64,000 nucleotides of DNA from Planctomycetota bacterium (GTDB lineage: Bacteria > Planctomycetota > Planctomycetia > Planctomycetales > Planctomycetaceae), in assembly GCA_023417655.1 (NCBI GenBank), contig JAEZFD010000058.1, positions 75,359-139,358 on the forward strand, in the 5' to 3' direction. Shown piece after piece: positions 29,267 through 36,772 of this stretch. A program made the translations under genes and the position numbers. Within the stretch, counting starts at the first letter, position 1, and each line of letters starts with the position of its first letter. The notes under the pieces were generated by a model, which worked only from the letters and a program-made list of their open reading frames with translations, was not told where the DNA came from and made no database searches.

Positions 29267-30244
29267 CTATTTCATCGAAGCCGACAGCGACTGGAATTCT
29301 GGCAGGAGAGTTTCCAGCACGTCGAAGGAACCGGTCCAGCCCTTCGTCATTCCGGTCCGTTCGTTCAGGAACGCCGTGAGTTCCGGTTCGGTGACAGCAC
29401 CCACTGGTTCTGAAGTCACAGTGACGCGAGTCTGCCGTTCTCCCTCCGGTGTGAACTCAACAGTCGTCAGCAGTGTCTGGGGCCAGTGAGGTCCGAAGTC
29501 CGGCGCTGCGAGGTTTTCCTCAGCATCGCAGAACTGCTGAGTGTAGACGATCCGCGTCGGCGTACTGATCTCCTGATAGTGGAATTGGGCATGAAACGCG
29601 TAGCCTTCGGTATTCTTCATCACGAAGAAGATGGTTTGTCCCGACTGGATCTCCCCTCGCAGGATCTGCATTGAAAAGCCGGTTGGTGGAATCCAGCTGA
29701 CAAGTTGCGTCGGCTGAGTCCACGCATCGAACAGGACGTCTGCCGGAACATCGAAGCTGCGATTGATGACAAACCGTGACTTGTGCTGATGGTTCTCAGC
29801 CAGGTATTCGGCCAGTCGGTCCCAGGTGGCGTTGCCACCGGCCTGCTTGATGAACCCTTTCATGTTTCTGGCGGCCTCTTCACTCTCGACTGTCATGATC
29901 ATTTCCATGCGGGTCCGTTGCCCGACGGGAATGAACTCCACAGAGACACGAAAGAGCGGGGCCCGTTCATCATTGCCGCCGTGGTCGTAGACCAGCCGGC
30001 GATGCTCTTCAACGACGTGGTACAGAGCCTTGTTGATGTAATCTGTTCCGTCCGGACCGTGCATCGTATAGTGCCAGATCCCGCCGGGCCGCAGCTCTTT
30101 CGAATGGGTTGTGAGTGTGAATCCCCTTGGTCCCCACCATTTTGCGGCCTGCTCCGGATCGGTCCAGGCGCTCCAGACCAGTTCGACAGGGGCGTCGTAT
30201 TCGCGAGTCAGGATCAATTCATTCGGTTTCGCTGCGCGGACCAT
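29267..30244 (-). CDS. Tandem AHSA1/SRPBCC-domain protein
   Basis: The 325-residue protein consists of two AHSA1-type START-like domains in a row. The first (about residues 8-150) has LTREYDAPVELVWSAWTDPEQAAKWWGP. The second (about 155-310) has INRSFDVPADVLFDAWTQPTQLVSWIPP and a TTVEFTPEGERQTRVTVT strand. Each normally forms a hydrophobic pocket. AHSA1 proteins of this type are often encoded after ArsR-type regulators with no known ligand. Here the two domains are fused in one chain; elsewhere they are usually separate adjacent genes. Its start lies 26 bases inside the arsR gene, so the two are translationally coupled. Confidence 0.9.
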   Translation of the reverse strand: MVRAAKPNELILTREYDAPVELVWSAWTDPEQAAKWWGPRGFTLTTHSKELRPGGIWHYTMHGPDGTDYINKALYHVVEEHRRLVYDHGGNDERAPLFRVSVEFIPVGQRTRMEMIMTVESEEAARNMKGFIKQAGGNATWDRLAEYLAENHQHKSRFVINRSFDVPADVLFDAWTQPTQLVSWIPPTGFSMQILRGEIQSGQTIFFVMKNTEGYAFHAQFHYQEISTPTRIVYTQQFCDAEENLAAPDFGPHWPQTLLTTVEFTPEGERQTRVTVTSEPVGAVTEPELTAFLNERTGMTKGWTGSFDVLETLLPEFQSLSASMK

Positions 30245-30596
30245 CGTCGGGTTCCTTGGTAATGGGATTCTTCGCGGTCATTGTTTTCAGATACTCGTCG
30301 AGACGATCGAAGCTTTCTTCCCAGAACACCCGATACTGCTCCATCCAGTCCGCAGCCGCTTTCAGCGCGTATGGGTTGAGTTCGCAAGGGCGTCTCTGAG
30401 CGTCACGTGATCTGGTAATCAGACCGGCCTTCTCCAGCACTTTCAGGTGCTTGGTCACAGCCGGTAGTGACATCCGGTCCAGAAATGGCTCGGCGAGTTC
30501 GTTCACAGTGGCTGTCCCCTGGCTCAATCGAGCGAGCAGGGCACGCCGTGTCGGATCAGCAAGTGCTGAAAACGTCTGAGTCAGTGGATCGGGCAT
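30219..30596 (-). CDS. ArsR-family transcriptional repressor
   Basis: The 125-residue protein is a winged helix-turn-helix regulator: MPDPLTQTFSALADPTRRALLARLSQG, helix-turn-helix around TVNELAEPFLDRMSLPAVTKHLKVLEKAGLI, and the wing TRSRDAQRRPCELNPYALKAAADWMEQY. No metal-binding CxC pair in the recognition helix is seen, so it belongs to the group usually paired with AHSA1 genes rather than metal sensors. The likely operator, a 26-bp palindrome, lies 11 bases before its start, immediately downstream of a near-consensus promoter, so it probably represses itself and the AHSA1 gene. The inducer is unknown. Confidence 0.94.
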   Translation of the reverse strand: MPDPLTQTFSALADPTRRALLARLSQGTATVNELAEPFLDRMSLPAVTKHLKVLEKAGLITRSRDAQRRPCELNPYALKAAADWMEQYRVFWEESFDRLDEYLKTMTAKNPITKEPDDGPRSETE

Positions 30597-30607
30597 TTCT
30601 GTTGTAA

Positions 30608-30633
30608 ACCAAAAGGTTAATTAACCGTTTGGT
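30608..30633. promoter_or_regulatory. Palindromic operator candidate for the ArsR regulator
   Basis: Arms ACCAAAAGGTTAA and TTAACCGTTTGGT form an inverted repeat with one mismatched pair in 13. It covers the predicted transcription start of the arsR promoter, a classical repressor position. That ArsR binds here is inferred from position and symmetry. Confidence 0.75.
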
Positions 30634-30635
30634 GA

Positions 30636-30664
30636 ATAATGCGCCAGAATTCCGATCATGTCAA
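30636..30664 (-). promoter_or_regulatory. Promoter of arsR-AHSA1 operon
   Basis: Reading the minus strand, TTGACA (plus-strand 30659-30664) and CATTAT (30636-30641) are separated by exactly 17 bases. The -35 is a perfect sigma-70 consensus and the -10 matches four of six. Transcription would begin within the adjacent palindrome. Confidence 0.75.
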
Positions 30665-30676
30665 CAAGATTCCCAA

Positions 30677-30711
30677 CGAAAAAGCCCACCTGGCGTTCAG
30701 ATGGGCTTTCG
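30677..30711 (-). terminator. Intrinsic terminator of the DUF1559/lipoprotein pair
   Basis: On the minus strand the stem AAAGCCCA/TGGGCTTT with an inner CTG/CAG pairing is followed by TTTTTC. It lies about 40 bases after the lipoprotein stop and just before the arsR promoter. Confidence 0.8.
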
Positions 30712-30748
30712 CGCGGCACGCCCGGGCCAAGGCGTGATCGAGAGAGGA

Positions 30749-31210
30749 TCAGGGGCCTGCATTCACAGGCTTCGCCGAACCGGGGGCCCGATAGGCCATG
30801 CTGGGAGGCACCTCGAAGGTCTGCGTTGAACTTTCCTTCCCGAGGTCCACTTTGATCTTGTAGTTCTCAAACAGCAGTGGTTTCACGGATTCCCCGGAGG
30901 AGTCCACTGTCGCATCAGACTTAAAGCCGGTCAGCCGGACAATATGCGGGCCGCCAATGACGCCGACGCCGTCAATGTTGGTGTCAAACTTGCCGTCGCG
31001 GATTTTCGCGCTCCCCTGCGGACCCGAGTTGCCAGCCTGAGGATCAGGGTCAAAGATCAGGGTTCCTTCCGGGACGGGATTTCCAGCGAAGGTAACAGTT
31101 CCGCTCACCCGATACCGGGGAGGTCCGTCTGATTTGGCACCACAGCCAGCAAACAGGGTAAGTCCCAGTGCGGCGGCGATGAAAACTGAGGATGAAGAAA
31201 CAATTCGCAT
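30749..31210 (-). CDS. Small lipoprotein accompanying DUF1559 gene
   Basis: The 153-residue protein carries a lipoprotein signal with lipobox LFAGC (Cys near residue 23). The mature domain (YRVSGTVTFAGNPVPEGTLIFDPDPQAG) resembles a transthyretin- or carboxypeptidase-regulatory-like beta-sandwich commonly found in small planctomycete lipoproteins. It ends with a Pro/Ala-rich tail. It lies 88 bases after the DUF1559 gene on the same strand, the usual pairing in planctomycetes, and the pair ends at a terminator at 30677-30711. The role of either protein is unknown. Confidence 0.85.
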   Translation of the reverse strand: MRIVSSSSVFIAAALGLTLFAGCGAKSDGPPRYRVSGTVTFAGNPVPEGTLIFDPDPQAGNSGPQGSAKIRDGKFDTNIDGVGVIGGPHIVRLTGFKSDATVDSSGESVKPLLFENYKIKVDLGKESSTQTFEVPPSMAYRAPGSAKPVNAGP

Positions 31211-31298
31211 CGGGCGACTCCATTGAACATCGAGAGATGGGAATCAATCCGCCAGGCGGTTGAAACTGCGCCCGCGGGAGACAGGTGAGCCGATTGCG

Positions 31299-32300
31299 TT
31301 ACTCGAGATTTCTCGGTTCACTACCATCCATCGTCGATGCAGACAAATACGTCCCCATGTCGACGTTCTCTGATACAAAGCGGACGGAACCGTCGGCCAT
31401 CAGGAAGTGGGCGCCTCCGGTATGCGTGCTTCCAAAGCTCGGCGAATTAAAGTTGTTTGAGCCGTTGTACCCGGCCACGTTGATTCCCTGAACGATGTTC
31501 TTGGCCGAGGCAATGGCATTCTGGCCTCCGTTGCCGCGGGTCCAGCAGCGATAACAGTTCGCCTTCTGGCTATCGTAGGACAATTCACCGACGAGAAATG
31601 TATTTGTCGTCCCGTCTTTGACATCGCTCATGCGGGTGACGCCGTAGCGGTTGACCGAAGAATATCGAGTGGTTCGCAGAATCCCGTGCGAACTGAAACC
31701 GCCGTGCCCCGCATTGCCGCCGGAGTTCTCAACGGCATAGAGGTTTCCTGTTGCGGGATTCGTCTGGTCGAGCCCCGGCCCCATCACCCCATAGTAGTGC
31801 GTCGTATAACACGGGACTGCGGTCCCGCCTGGAGGGGTTCCGGTCTCGGTTGGAGAGAGGACGTCTCTTGCGCTCGGGCAATGGTAGACTGGGATCTTGT
31901 TAATCGCATATCGCCCCAAGCCGCTGTAGTTGACGATGGTGAAGTCGATCGTGTTGTACAGCGGGGCTTGTTCAAGATAGGGCAGAATTCCGATCAGGAA
32001 GCTCCCCTGAGTCCCGTTGTGAAATCCGCCGGGCGGAAAGCAGTTCACCACATCGTGATAGTTATGCAGTGCAAGCCCCAGCTGCTTGAGATTGTTCTTG
32101 CACTGAGATCGACGAGCCGCTTCCCGAGCCTGTTGAACGGCCGGCAACAGCAGTGCTATCAAAACAGCGATGATCGCAATGACGACCAGAAGCTCAATGA
32201 GGGTGAAGCCTTTCCGAGTTCGACGGACAGGGCGAATGATCGATGATCGCGGGGGTTGAGGAGCAGGAGCTCCCTGTGTCGGGGGAAGAGTGCCGGACAT
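31299..32300 (-). CDS. DUF1559 protein with type IV prepilin-like N-terminus
   Basis: I start at ATG 32300, which follows CAACAAGGAAGCC; an upstream in-frame start at 32456 would add 52 residues without similarity. The 333-residue protein has a Pro-rich cytoplasmic leader and then RRTRKGFTLIELLVVIAIIAVLIALLLPAVQQAREAARR, split here by position: prepilin cleavage would occur at KG/FTLIE. The C-terminal domain is DUF1559 (CKNNLKQLGLALHNYHD to GGAHFLMADGSVRFVSENV). These pseudopilins occur in many copies in planctomycetes; they are thought to be surface or secretion-linked. A palindrome at 32474-32491 lies upstream. The lipoprotein gene follows on the same strand. Confidence 0.93.
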   Translation of the reverse strand: MSGTLPPTQGAPAPQPPRSSIIRPVRRTRKGFTLIELLVVIAIIAVLIALLLPAVQQAREAARRSQCKNNLKQLGLALHNYHDVVNCFPPGGFHNGTQGSFLIGILPYLEQAPLYNTIDFTIVNYSGLGRYAINKIPVYHCPSARDVLSPTETGTPPGGTAVPCYTTHYYGVMGPGLDQTNPATGNLYAVENSGGNAGHGGFSSHGILRTTRYSSVNRYGVTRMSDVKDGTTNTFLVGELSYDSQKANCYRCWTRGNGGQNAIASAKNIVQGINVAGYNGSNNFNSPSFGSTHTGGAHFLMADGSVRFVSENVDMGTYLSASTMDGSEPRNLE

Positions 32301-32456
32301 GAGTGGCTTCCTTGTTGAGAAATAAGGAGAAAACCAAGCTCCCGTAAGGTTCCAAAACGAACCCCCGTGAGCAGACGAGCGAGAAAGAATGCCGCAAAAA
32401 GAATTCAGGCCTACGCAAGGACACCGAGGCCATCTCCAGGGAGATGGAGGATGCAC

Positions 32457-32786
32457 CTCGCCTCTTCGATCGCCGTCACAGAATTGTGACGCGATTGATG
32501 CTGAGTAATGAGAAAGTGAACCAGGAAAGGGGGGACAGATTTCTGCAGCAGTCCGTCCCGAAGTGATCAGCGAACGAGAATGAGTTCCTATGGCGCGCTA
32601 AGATAAGCACATATCAGTGAGACTAAGTGCGTCATTCGTACTGTGCAATCATTTTTTTGGAGAATTTGGATCCGTGATTACAGCTACTGCTGCAGTTTCG
32701 CTGAGGAGATGAGGACGCAGAGGACTGAATCTGATCAAAGGAGAAGGAAGCTGCCAGTTTGAAAACGGGACGTCTTCTTCGTCACT
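32457..32786. other. Intergenic region upstream of DUF1559 and lipoprotein genes
   Basis: The DUF1559 promoter, and perhaps that of the plus-strand lipoprotein, should be here or just beyond. A perfect 7-bp inverted repeat CGTCACA-GAAT-TGTGACG lies at 32474-32491. No gene or other structure is convincing. Confidence 0.4.
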
Positions 32787-33566
32787 GTGAACCGCATTGG
32801 GAACTGCATTGGAAATGCAGTCGCCGGATCGGTCTTGAGGCGTTTGGGAAATACTGCGACACTACCGGGGTTCAACGGAAATCCCTTCCGCGTGATCGCC
32901 TCCCCATCTGGGCTTTTTTCAGAGTCACTCTGCTCAAAAGCCTGCCTGTCCTGTCTTTCCCACATCTCCTCAACCCGGTGTATTGCCGTGGTCGCGGTTC
33001 GCGTTGCCATCCTGATCCTCATCTGTGCATTGCCCGGCTGTCTGCATTCCGGTCGCAATGTCTGGGGAACTGCGCAAGTACCGGTGACGAATCCGCTTCT
33101 GGTCGCGACACAGGATCAGGAACTGGTCTGGGAACGGGCGGTTGATGTCATTCACGACTTCCAGTTCGAGATCGCTCGGGAGAACCGGGTCGGACGCACC
33201 ATTGAAACCCTTCCCAAAGTCGGTTCTGGTCTGCTCGAACCTTGGCATCGCGATTCAGTCGGACTCGCAGAACGGCTGGAAAGTTCGCTTCAGTCGATTC
33301 GCAGGACAGTCGTCATCAGTCTGCAACCGGACGATGCTGGCCGGGGATACCTGGTCAGTGTGACGGCTCTCAAAGAGACCGAGTACCTGACCGGGATCGC
33401 CGCGAATACTCCCGGGGCGGCGACGTTCTCGGTAAACGCTCCTTTGGTCCGCGATCTGGACGAGGTTGTCGGACAGTCTTCTCCCTCCCGCTGGGTCCCC
33501 TTGGGACGCGATTTTCTTCTGGAACAGGCGATCCTGAATCGCCTTCGCGATGTCTATTCCTGGTAG
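32787..33566 (+). CDS. Putative lipoprotein, function unknown
   Basis: The open frame starts at GTG 32787 and ends after 259 residues, but its first 67 residues look untranslated. A GTG at 32988 followed by VAVRVAILILICALPGCLHS would give a proper lipoprotein signal with lipobox LPGC. The mature part (about 175 residues) has a helical ERAVDVIHDFQFEIARENRVGRTIETLP, resembling LPS-assembly or BamC-like small lipoproteins only in outline, then VTALKETEYLTGI strands. I do not recognise a family. It is 115 bases upstream of rsfS on the same strand. The start is uncertain; the end is firm. Confidence 0.7.
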   Translation: MNRIGNCIGNAVAGSVLRRLGNTATLPGFNGNPFRVIASPSGLFSESLCSKACLSCLSHISSTRCIAVVAVRVAILILICALPGCLHSGRNVWGTAQVPVTNPLLVATQDQELVWERAVDVIHDFQFEIARENRVGRTIETLPKVGSGLLEPWHRDSVGLAERLESSLQSIRRTVVISLQPDDAGRGYLVSVTALKETEYLTGIAANTPGAATFSVNAPLVRDLDEVVGQSSPSRWVPLGRDFLLEQAILNRLRDVYSW

Positions 33567-33681
33567 ACCCGTGCAGGGGACAGGTGAATCCGGCGGAATT
33601 CCCCTCTGAAAAAGCAGCGGGAATGGAAATCCGGCCCAATGAGCGGTGTTGTCTTCTGTAGAAACCGCATAGAATGGGGAC

Positions 33682-34221
33682 ATGGCCGTCTGGCCGCCGG
33701 TCACACCTGAAGTTGCCGGTTCACATCAACAGAAGGGGATCGAATTGATTGACTCACCAGGTACTCGAGTTTCACGCATCCGTGGGGAAATGACCGGCAT
33801 CCGCCGGGAAGATTCATTACAGCGCAGTCTGGAAAACGCCTGTCTGGTTGCGAAGATCTGCGAAGGCTTTCGCGGAAAAGACACTCTGGTCCTTGATGTC
33901 ACCCAGGCGACTCCTCTGTTCGATTTTTTCGTGTTGACCACCGGAAACAGCCGTCGGCAATTACGATCAATCGCGGAAGCTGCAGATGACCTGTTGGCAT
34001 CCCGGGACTCCGATCGTCTCGGCCGTGAAGGAAATGACGCTCCATGGATCTGTCATGACTACGGCGATATTGTGCTTCACGTCTTCGCTCCTGACGCCCG
34101 CTCTCTATACGACTTGGAAAACCTCTGGGGGGATTCAGTTCGGGTCGACTGGCAGGCTGAAATTGTGAAGAACAGCGAACTCCTGACGGCGATTAATCCG
34201 CCGACCAGTGAATCCAACTAG
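33682..34221 (+). CDS. rsfS: Ribosome silencing factor RsfS
   Basis: The conserved RsfS domain covers residues 45-165: SLENACLVAKICEGFRGKDTLVLDV, FDFFVLTTGNSRRQLRSIAEAADDLL, WICHDYGDIVLHVFAPDAR, YDLENLWGDS. RsfS (formerly YbeB/Iojap) binds ribosomal protein L14 on the 50S subunit and blocks joining with 30S in starved cells. The family usually has about 105-130 residues, so ATG 33790 (MTGIRRED) is a plausible shorter start for this 179-residue frame. nadD, a common neighbour elsewhere, is absent. A large hairpin follows 34 bases after the stop. Confidence 0.9.
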   Translation: MAVWPPVTPEVAGSHQQKGIELIDSPGTRVSRIRGEMTGIRREDSLQRSLENACLVAKICEGFRGKDTLVLDVTQATPLFDFFVLTTGNSRRQLRSIAEAADDLLASRDSDRLGREGNDAPWICHDYGDIVLHVFAPDARSLYDLENLWGDSVRVDWQAEIVKNSELLTAINPPTSESN

Positions 34222-34254
34222 AGCGATTTGTCCTTCTCTCGCTCATTGATTTCC

Positions 34255-34309
34255 GCTGCCCGCACATGGGAACGTCTCGCTCGGCGAAACGTCACCTTGT
34301 GCGGGCAGC
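34255..34309. other. 55-base interrupted hairpin after rsfS
   Basis: Outer stem GCTGCCCGCACA/TGTGCGGGCAGC (34255-34266, 34298-34309) continues through short internal loops into GG/CC, ACGT/ACGT and TCGC/GCGA pairs and closes with the loop TCG. The structure is symmetrical and could form from either strand. No T-run follows, so it is either a terminator without a U-tail, an RNA processing or stability element, or a small repeat-derived element. It lies in a 347-base gap with no gene. Confidence 0.7.
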
Positions 34310-34568
34310 TCGCGTTTCCGATGAGCATTCTTTCTGTCTTTCCCACCGGCTGCGAGAACTCCTTGGTTCGCTCCCGCTGATCGACGTGCGCACACGAAAA
34401 TGGGACTCGCGCGCGATAGTGAGGAATTCTTTGATGCGTTCCGGAAACTGCCTCCCCGGGACCGCTGCTACGGCAGGTGTTCTCTGGCCGTTTCTGTAAG
34501 ATAAAGCCGCTTCCTGCCTGAGCTATCCGCTATTCCTACCTTCTTCACCGCTGCAGTCGGGGTTAATT

Positions 34569-36098
34569 ATGAGTGACCCAATTCAGTTGAATCGCCGGGA
34601 TATTTTGAAGGCGACCATCGCCGGATCGGTGGCCATGACCGCCGGGGGCGTTTTTGCTGCTCCGAAAGAGTCTCCACGGCAACCGGATCTTATCCGCCGT
34701 GAAAACTCGCTTCCTGGTTCCACCGATTGGCAGCTCACCCGAGTACGGGTGAATGGTACGAAATTTCGGGCTCCCGACATCGAAGGGTATTGCTCAAAGC
34801 AGAGTGTCGCGGCGGGCGACACGATCGACATCATGGTCTCGACTGCCGCGCAGCAGGAATTCAAGATCGAGATCTTCCGGACTGGCTACTACAACGGAGC
34901 CGGTGCTCGTCTGATGACGACCTTGGGGCCGTTTCAGGGGCGTCCTCAACCTGTGCCGGAAAAAGGGGAGAAAGATCTCTTCGAATGTCGCTGGGAACCG
35001 AGTGTGACTCTCACCATTCCTGAGGACTGGCCGAGCGGCGTCTATCTCGGACGATTGTCCACGCTGACAGACGCCACTGGTTTCGGGTACTGGCAAAGCT
35101 ATGTCGTCTTCATCGTGAAAGATGACCGGCCAGCCGACATCCTCTTCCAGTGCTCCGATAACACCTGGCAGGCCTATAATCGCTGGCCTGATCATTACTC
35201 CCTGTATACCCATCCCAAGGGAGGGCAGGGGCCGTGGGCGGATGTCAGTTTTGATCGTCCCTATGCCAAGTATGCCCAGATTTATGACAATCCGCAGTCG
35301 ATCGGGTCGGGGGAGTGGCTCTGCTTCGAATTCCCCTTCGCTTACTGGCTCGAGAAGCATGGCTATGACGTCACGTATTGTTCTAACAGTGACATGCTGA
35401 CTCCTGATCGGGCGCTGAAGTGCAAATCCTTCCTCAGCGTCGGTCACGATGAATACTGGGACATCCGTGCCTACGAGAGTGTGACAAAGCTCCGGGATTC
35501 CGGAGTCAACGTGATGTTCTTCAGTGGCAATTCGGTCTGTTGGGTGACCCCGATGCGCGCCGGATTCGATGGTCGCCCGAACCGCATCATCTTCCGTGGC
35601 GGTCCTTATGGATCGGACTATGAATACGGTGCGGAACGCGAAAAGATGTTTGGTCCTTTCCCTCATCTGGGGCCGGATGAAGGTTATCTGATGGGGTCCC
35701 GCAATGTTCGACCGGTGAACGGGGGCGGTGACTGGGTCTGTGCGAAACCGGAACATTGGATCTTCAATGGCACCGGCATGAAAGAAGGCGAGCGGATTCC
35801 AGGGTTGATTGGGTGGGAATATCACGGAGATCCCCCGGAAATTCCCGGTCTCGAAGTCGTTGGCCGCGGAATGGCTCTGCACGGTGGAACCGTTCCTCGC
35901 GAATGGACTGCCACCATCTATCCCGGTCCGAAAGAGAACTTTGTCTTCAATGCCTCAACCATCTTCTGGTGTCAGGGACTTGCGAGTCCGCCGGGCCACA
36001 TTCTGCCGTGGTCCCACTGGTCGCGTCCTCACGGACCTGACGCCCGCGTTCAGCAGATCACGAAGAATGTCATCGATCGGGCAGTAGGACTCTCCTGA
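34569..36098 (+). CDS. Tat-exported protein related to N,N-dimethylformamidase large subunit
   Basis: The 509-residue protein starts MSDPIQLNRRDILKATIAGSVAM, a twin-arginine signal. The remainder matches the C-terminal domain family of N,N-dimethylformamidase beta subunits (PF20254): VSTAAQQEFKIEIFRTGYYNG, an N-terminal beta-sandwich, VVFIVKDDRPADILFQCSDNTWQAYNRWP, and a core with SVGHDEYWDIRAYESV and FFSGNSVCWVTP. The family includes an iron-dependent amidohydrolase, but most planctomycete members are uncharacterised. No small-subunit gene is adjacent, so formamidase activity should not be assumed. A GC-rich hairpin at 36167-36196 follows. Confidence 0.87.
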   Translation: MSDPIQLNRRDILKATIAGSVAMTAGGVFAAPKESPRQPDLIRRENSLPGSTDWQLTRVRVNGTKFRAPDIEGYCSKQSVAAGDTIDIMVSTAAQQEFKIEIFRTGYYNGAGARLMTTLGPFQGRPQPVPEKGEKDLFECRWEPSVTLTIPEDWPSGVYLGRLSTLTDATGFGYWQSYVVFIVKDDRPADILFQCSDNTWQAYNRWPDHYSLYTHPKGGQGPWADVSFDRPYAKYAQIYDNPQSIGSGEWLCFEFPFAYWLEKHGYDVTYCSNSDMLTPDRALKCKSFLSVGHDEYWDIRAYESVTKLRDSGVNVMFFSGNSVCWVTPMRAGFDGRPNRIIFRGGPYGSDYEYGAEREKMFGPFPHLGPDEGYLMGSRNVRPVNGGGDWVCAKPEHWIFNGTGMKEGERIPGLIGWEYHGDPPEIPGLEVVGRGMALHGGTVPREWTATIYPGPKENFVFNASTIFWCQGLASPPGHILPWSHWSRPHGPDARVQQITKNVIDRAVGLS

Positions 36099-36772
36099 GT
36101 TTATCGATCAACTCACGGTGACCGGACTCGCTGACTTGGCTCCGGTCGCAACCGGAATTCTCCAATGGCCGCTTCCTTCACTCGAGGGAAGCGGCCGTTC
36201 ACCATTCAGGGAGAAATACATCGCACATGCTGATAACTCACAGCGCGGACTGATCGTCGATCCGCCATAGTGCATGCAAGGGTAAGTCGCATTTAGATAA
36301 GGAATCTCTAATAGGGCTACGGATGCGGAAGTGGAATTTCAAATCTTGCGGCTGGATTAAGCAGTGGGATTCCGAAACGCTGATCTGTAATTCAATCTTC
36401 CATGGGTAATGCCCTGATGTCTGATGGAATTTGTCCTGCGCGACGAGAAATTCCGCACGCTCGGAATATGCCTTGCAAGAAGACGTAATGTCCATGGCGG
36501 GGAGTCATCGCCATGATTCGGGAGATGGCCCGGGGATCGATGTCGCTGGAAATAAGGATGAGTTCGCAGCGATGTCGGCTGAATGAGTCGGCAACCGGTT
36601 CCGCGGTCTCAATAGCAACGCGGCGAGACGCAGTGCTTTTAATTCGACGCTGAGTTCGGAGAGCAAGTGTTCGCACTCCTGACCCTACATCACAGCCGTG
36701 AAAATAAAAGAAGCACAGAGTCTTTCATCGTCGTCAAAAGGCCGCAACTGCTCATCCAATGAGGAATTCGAA
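36099..36772. other. Intergenic region with GC-rich hairpin
   Basis: A 10-bp stem GGCCGCTTCC/GGGAAGCGGCC-type hairpin sits at 36167-36196, about 70 bases after the formamidase-like gene and without a T-run; it may end that transcript. The remaining 570 bases hold short open frames on the minus strand without recognisable products. The promoter of the next gene should be near 36700. Confidence 0.5.

Noticed and set aside
32474..32491. Inverted repeat CGTCACA-GAAT-TGTGACG considered as a CRP-type site
   Set aside because: CRP sites read TGTGA-N6-TCACA; here the half-sites are in the reverse arrangement with a four-base spacer. It remains only a possible dyad.
34794..35882. Minus-strand frame of 362 codons opposite the dimethylformamidase-like gene
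   Set aside because: It lies fully within a conserved gene and has no similarity of its own.
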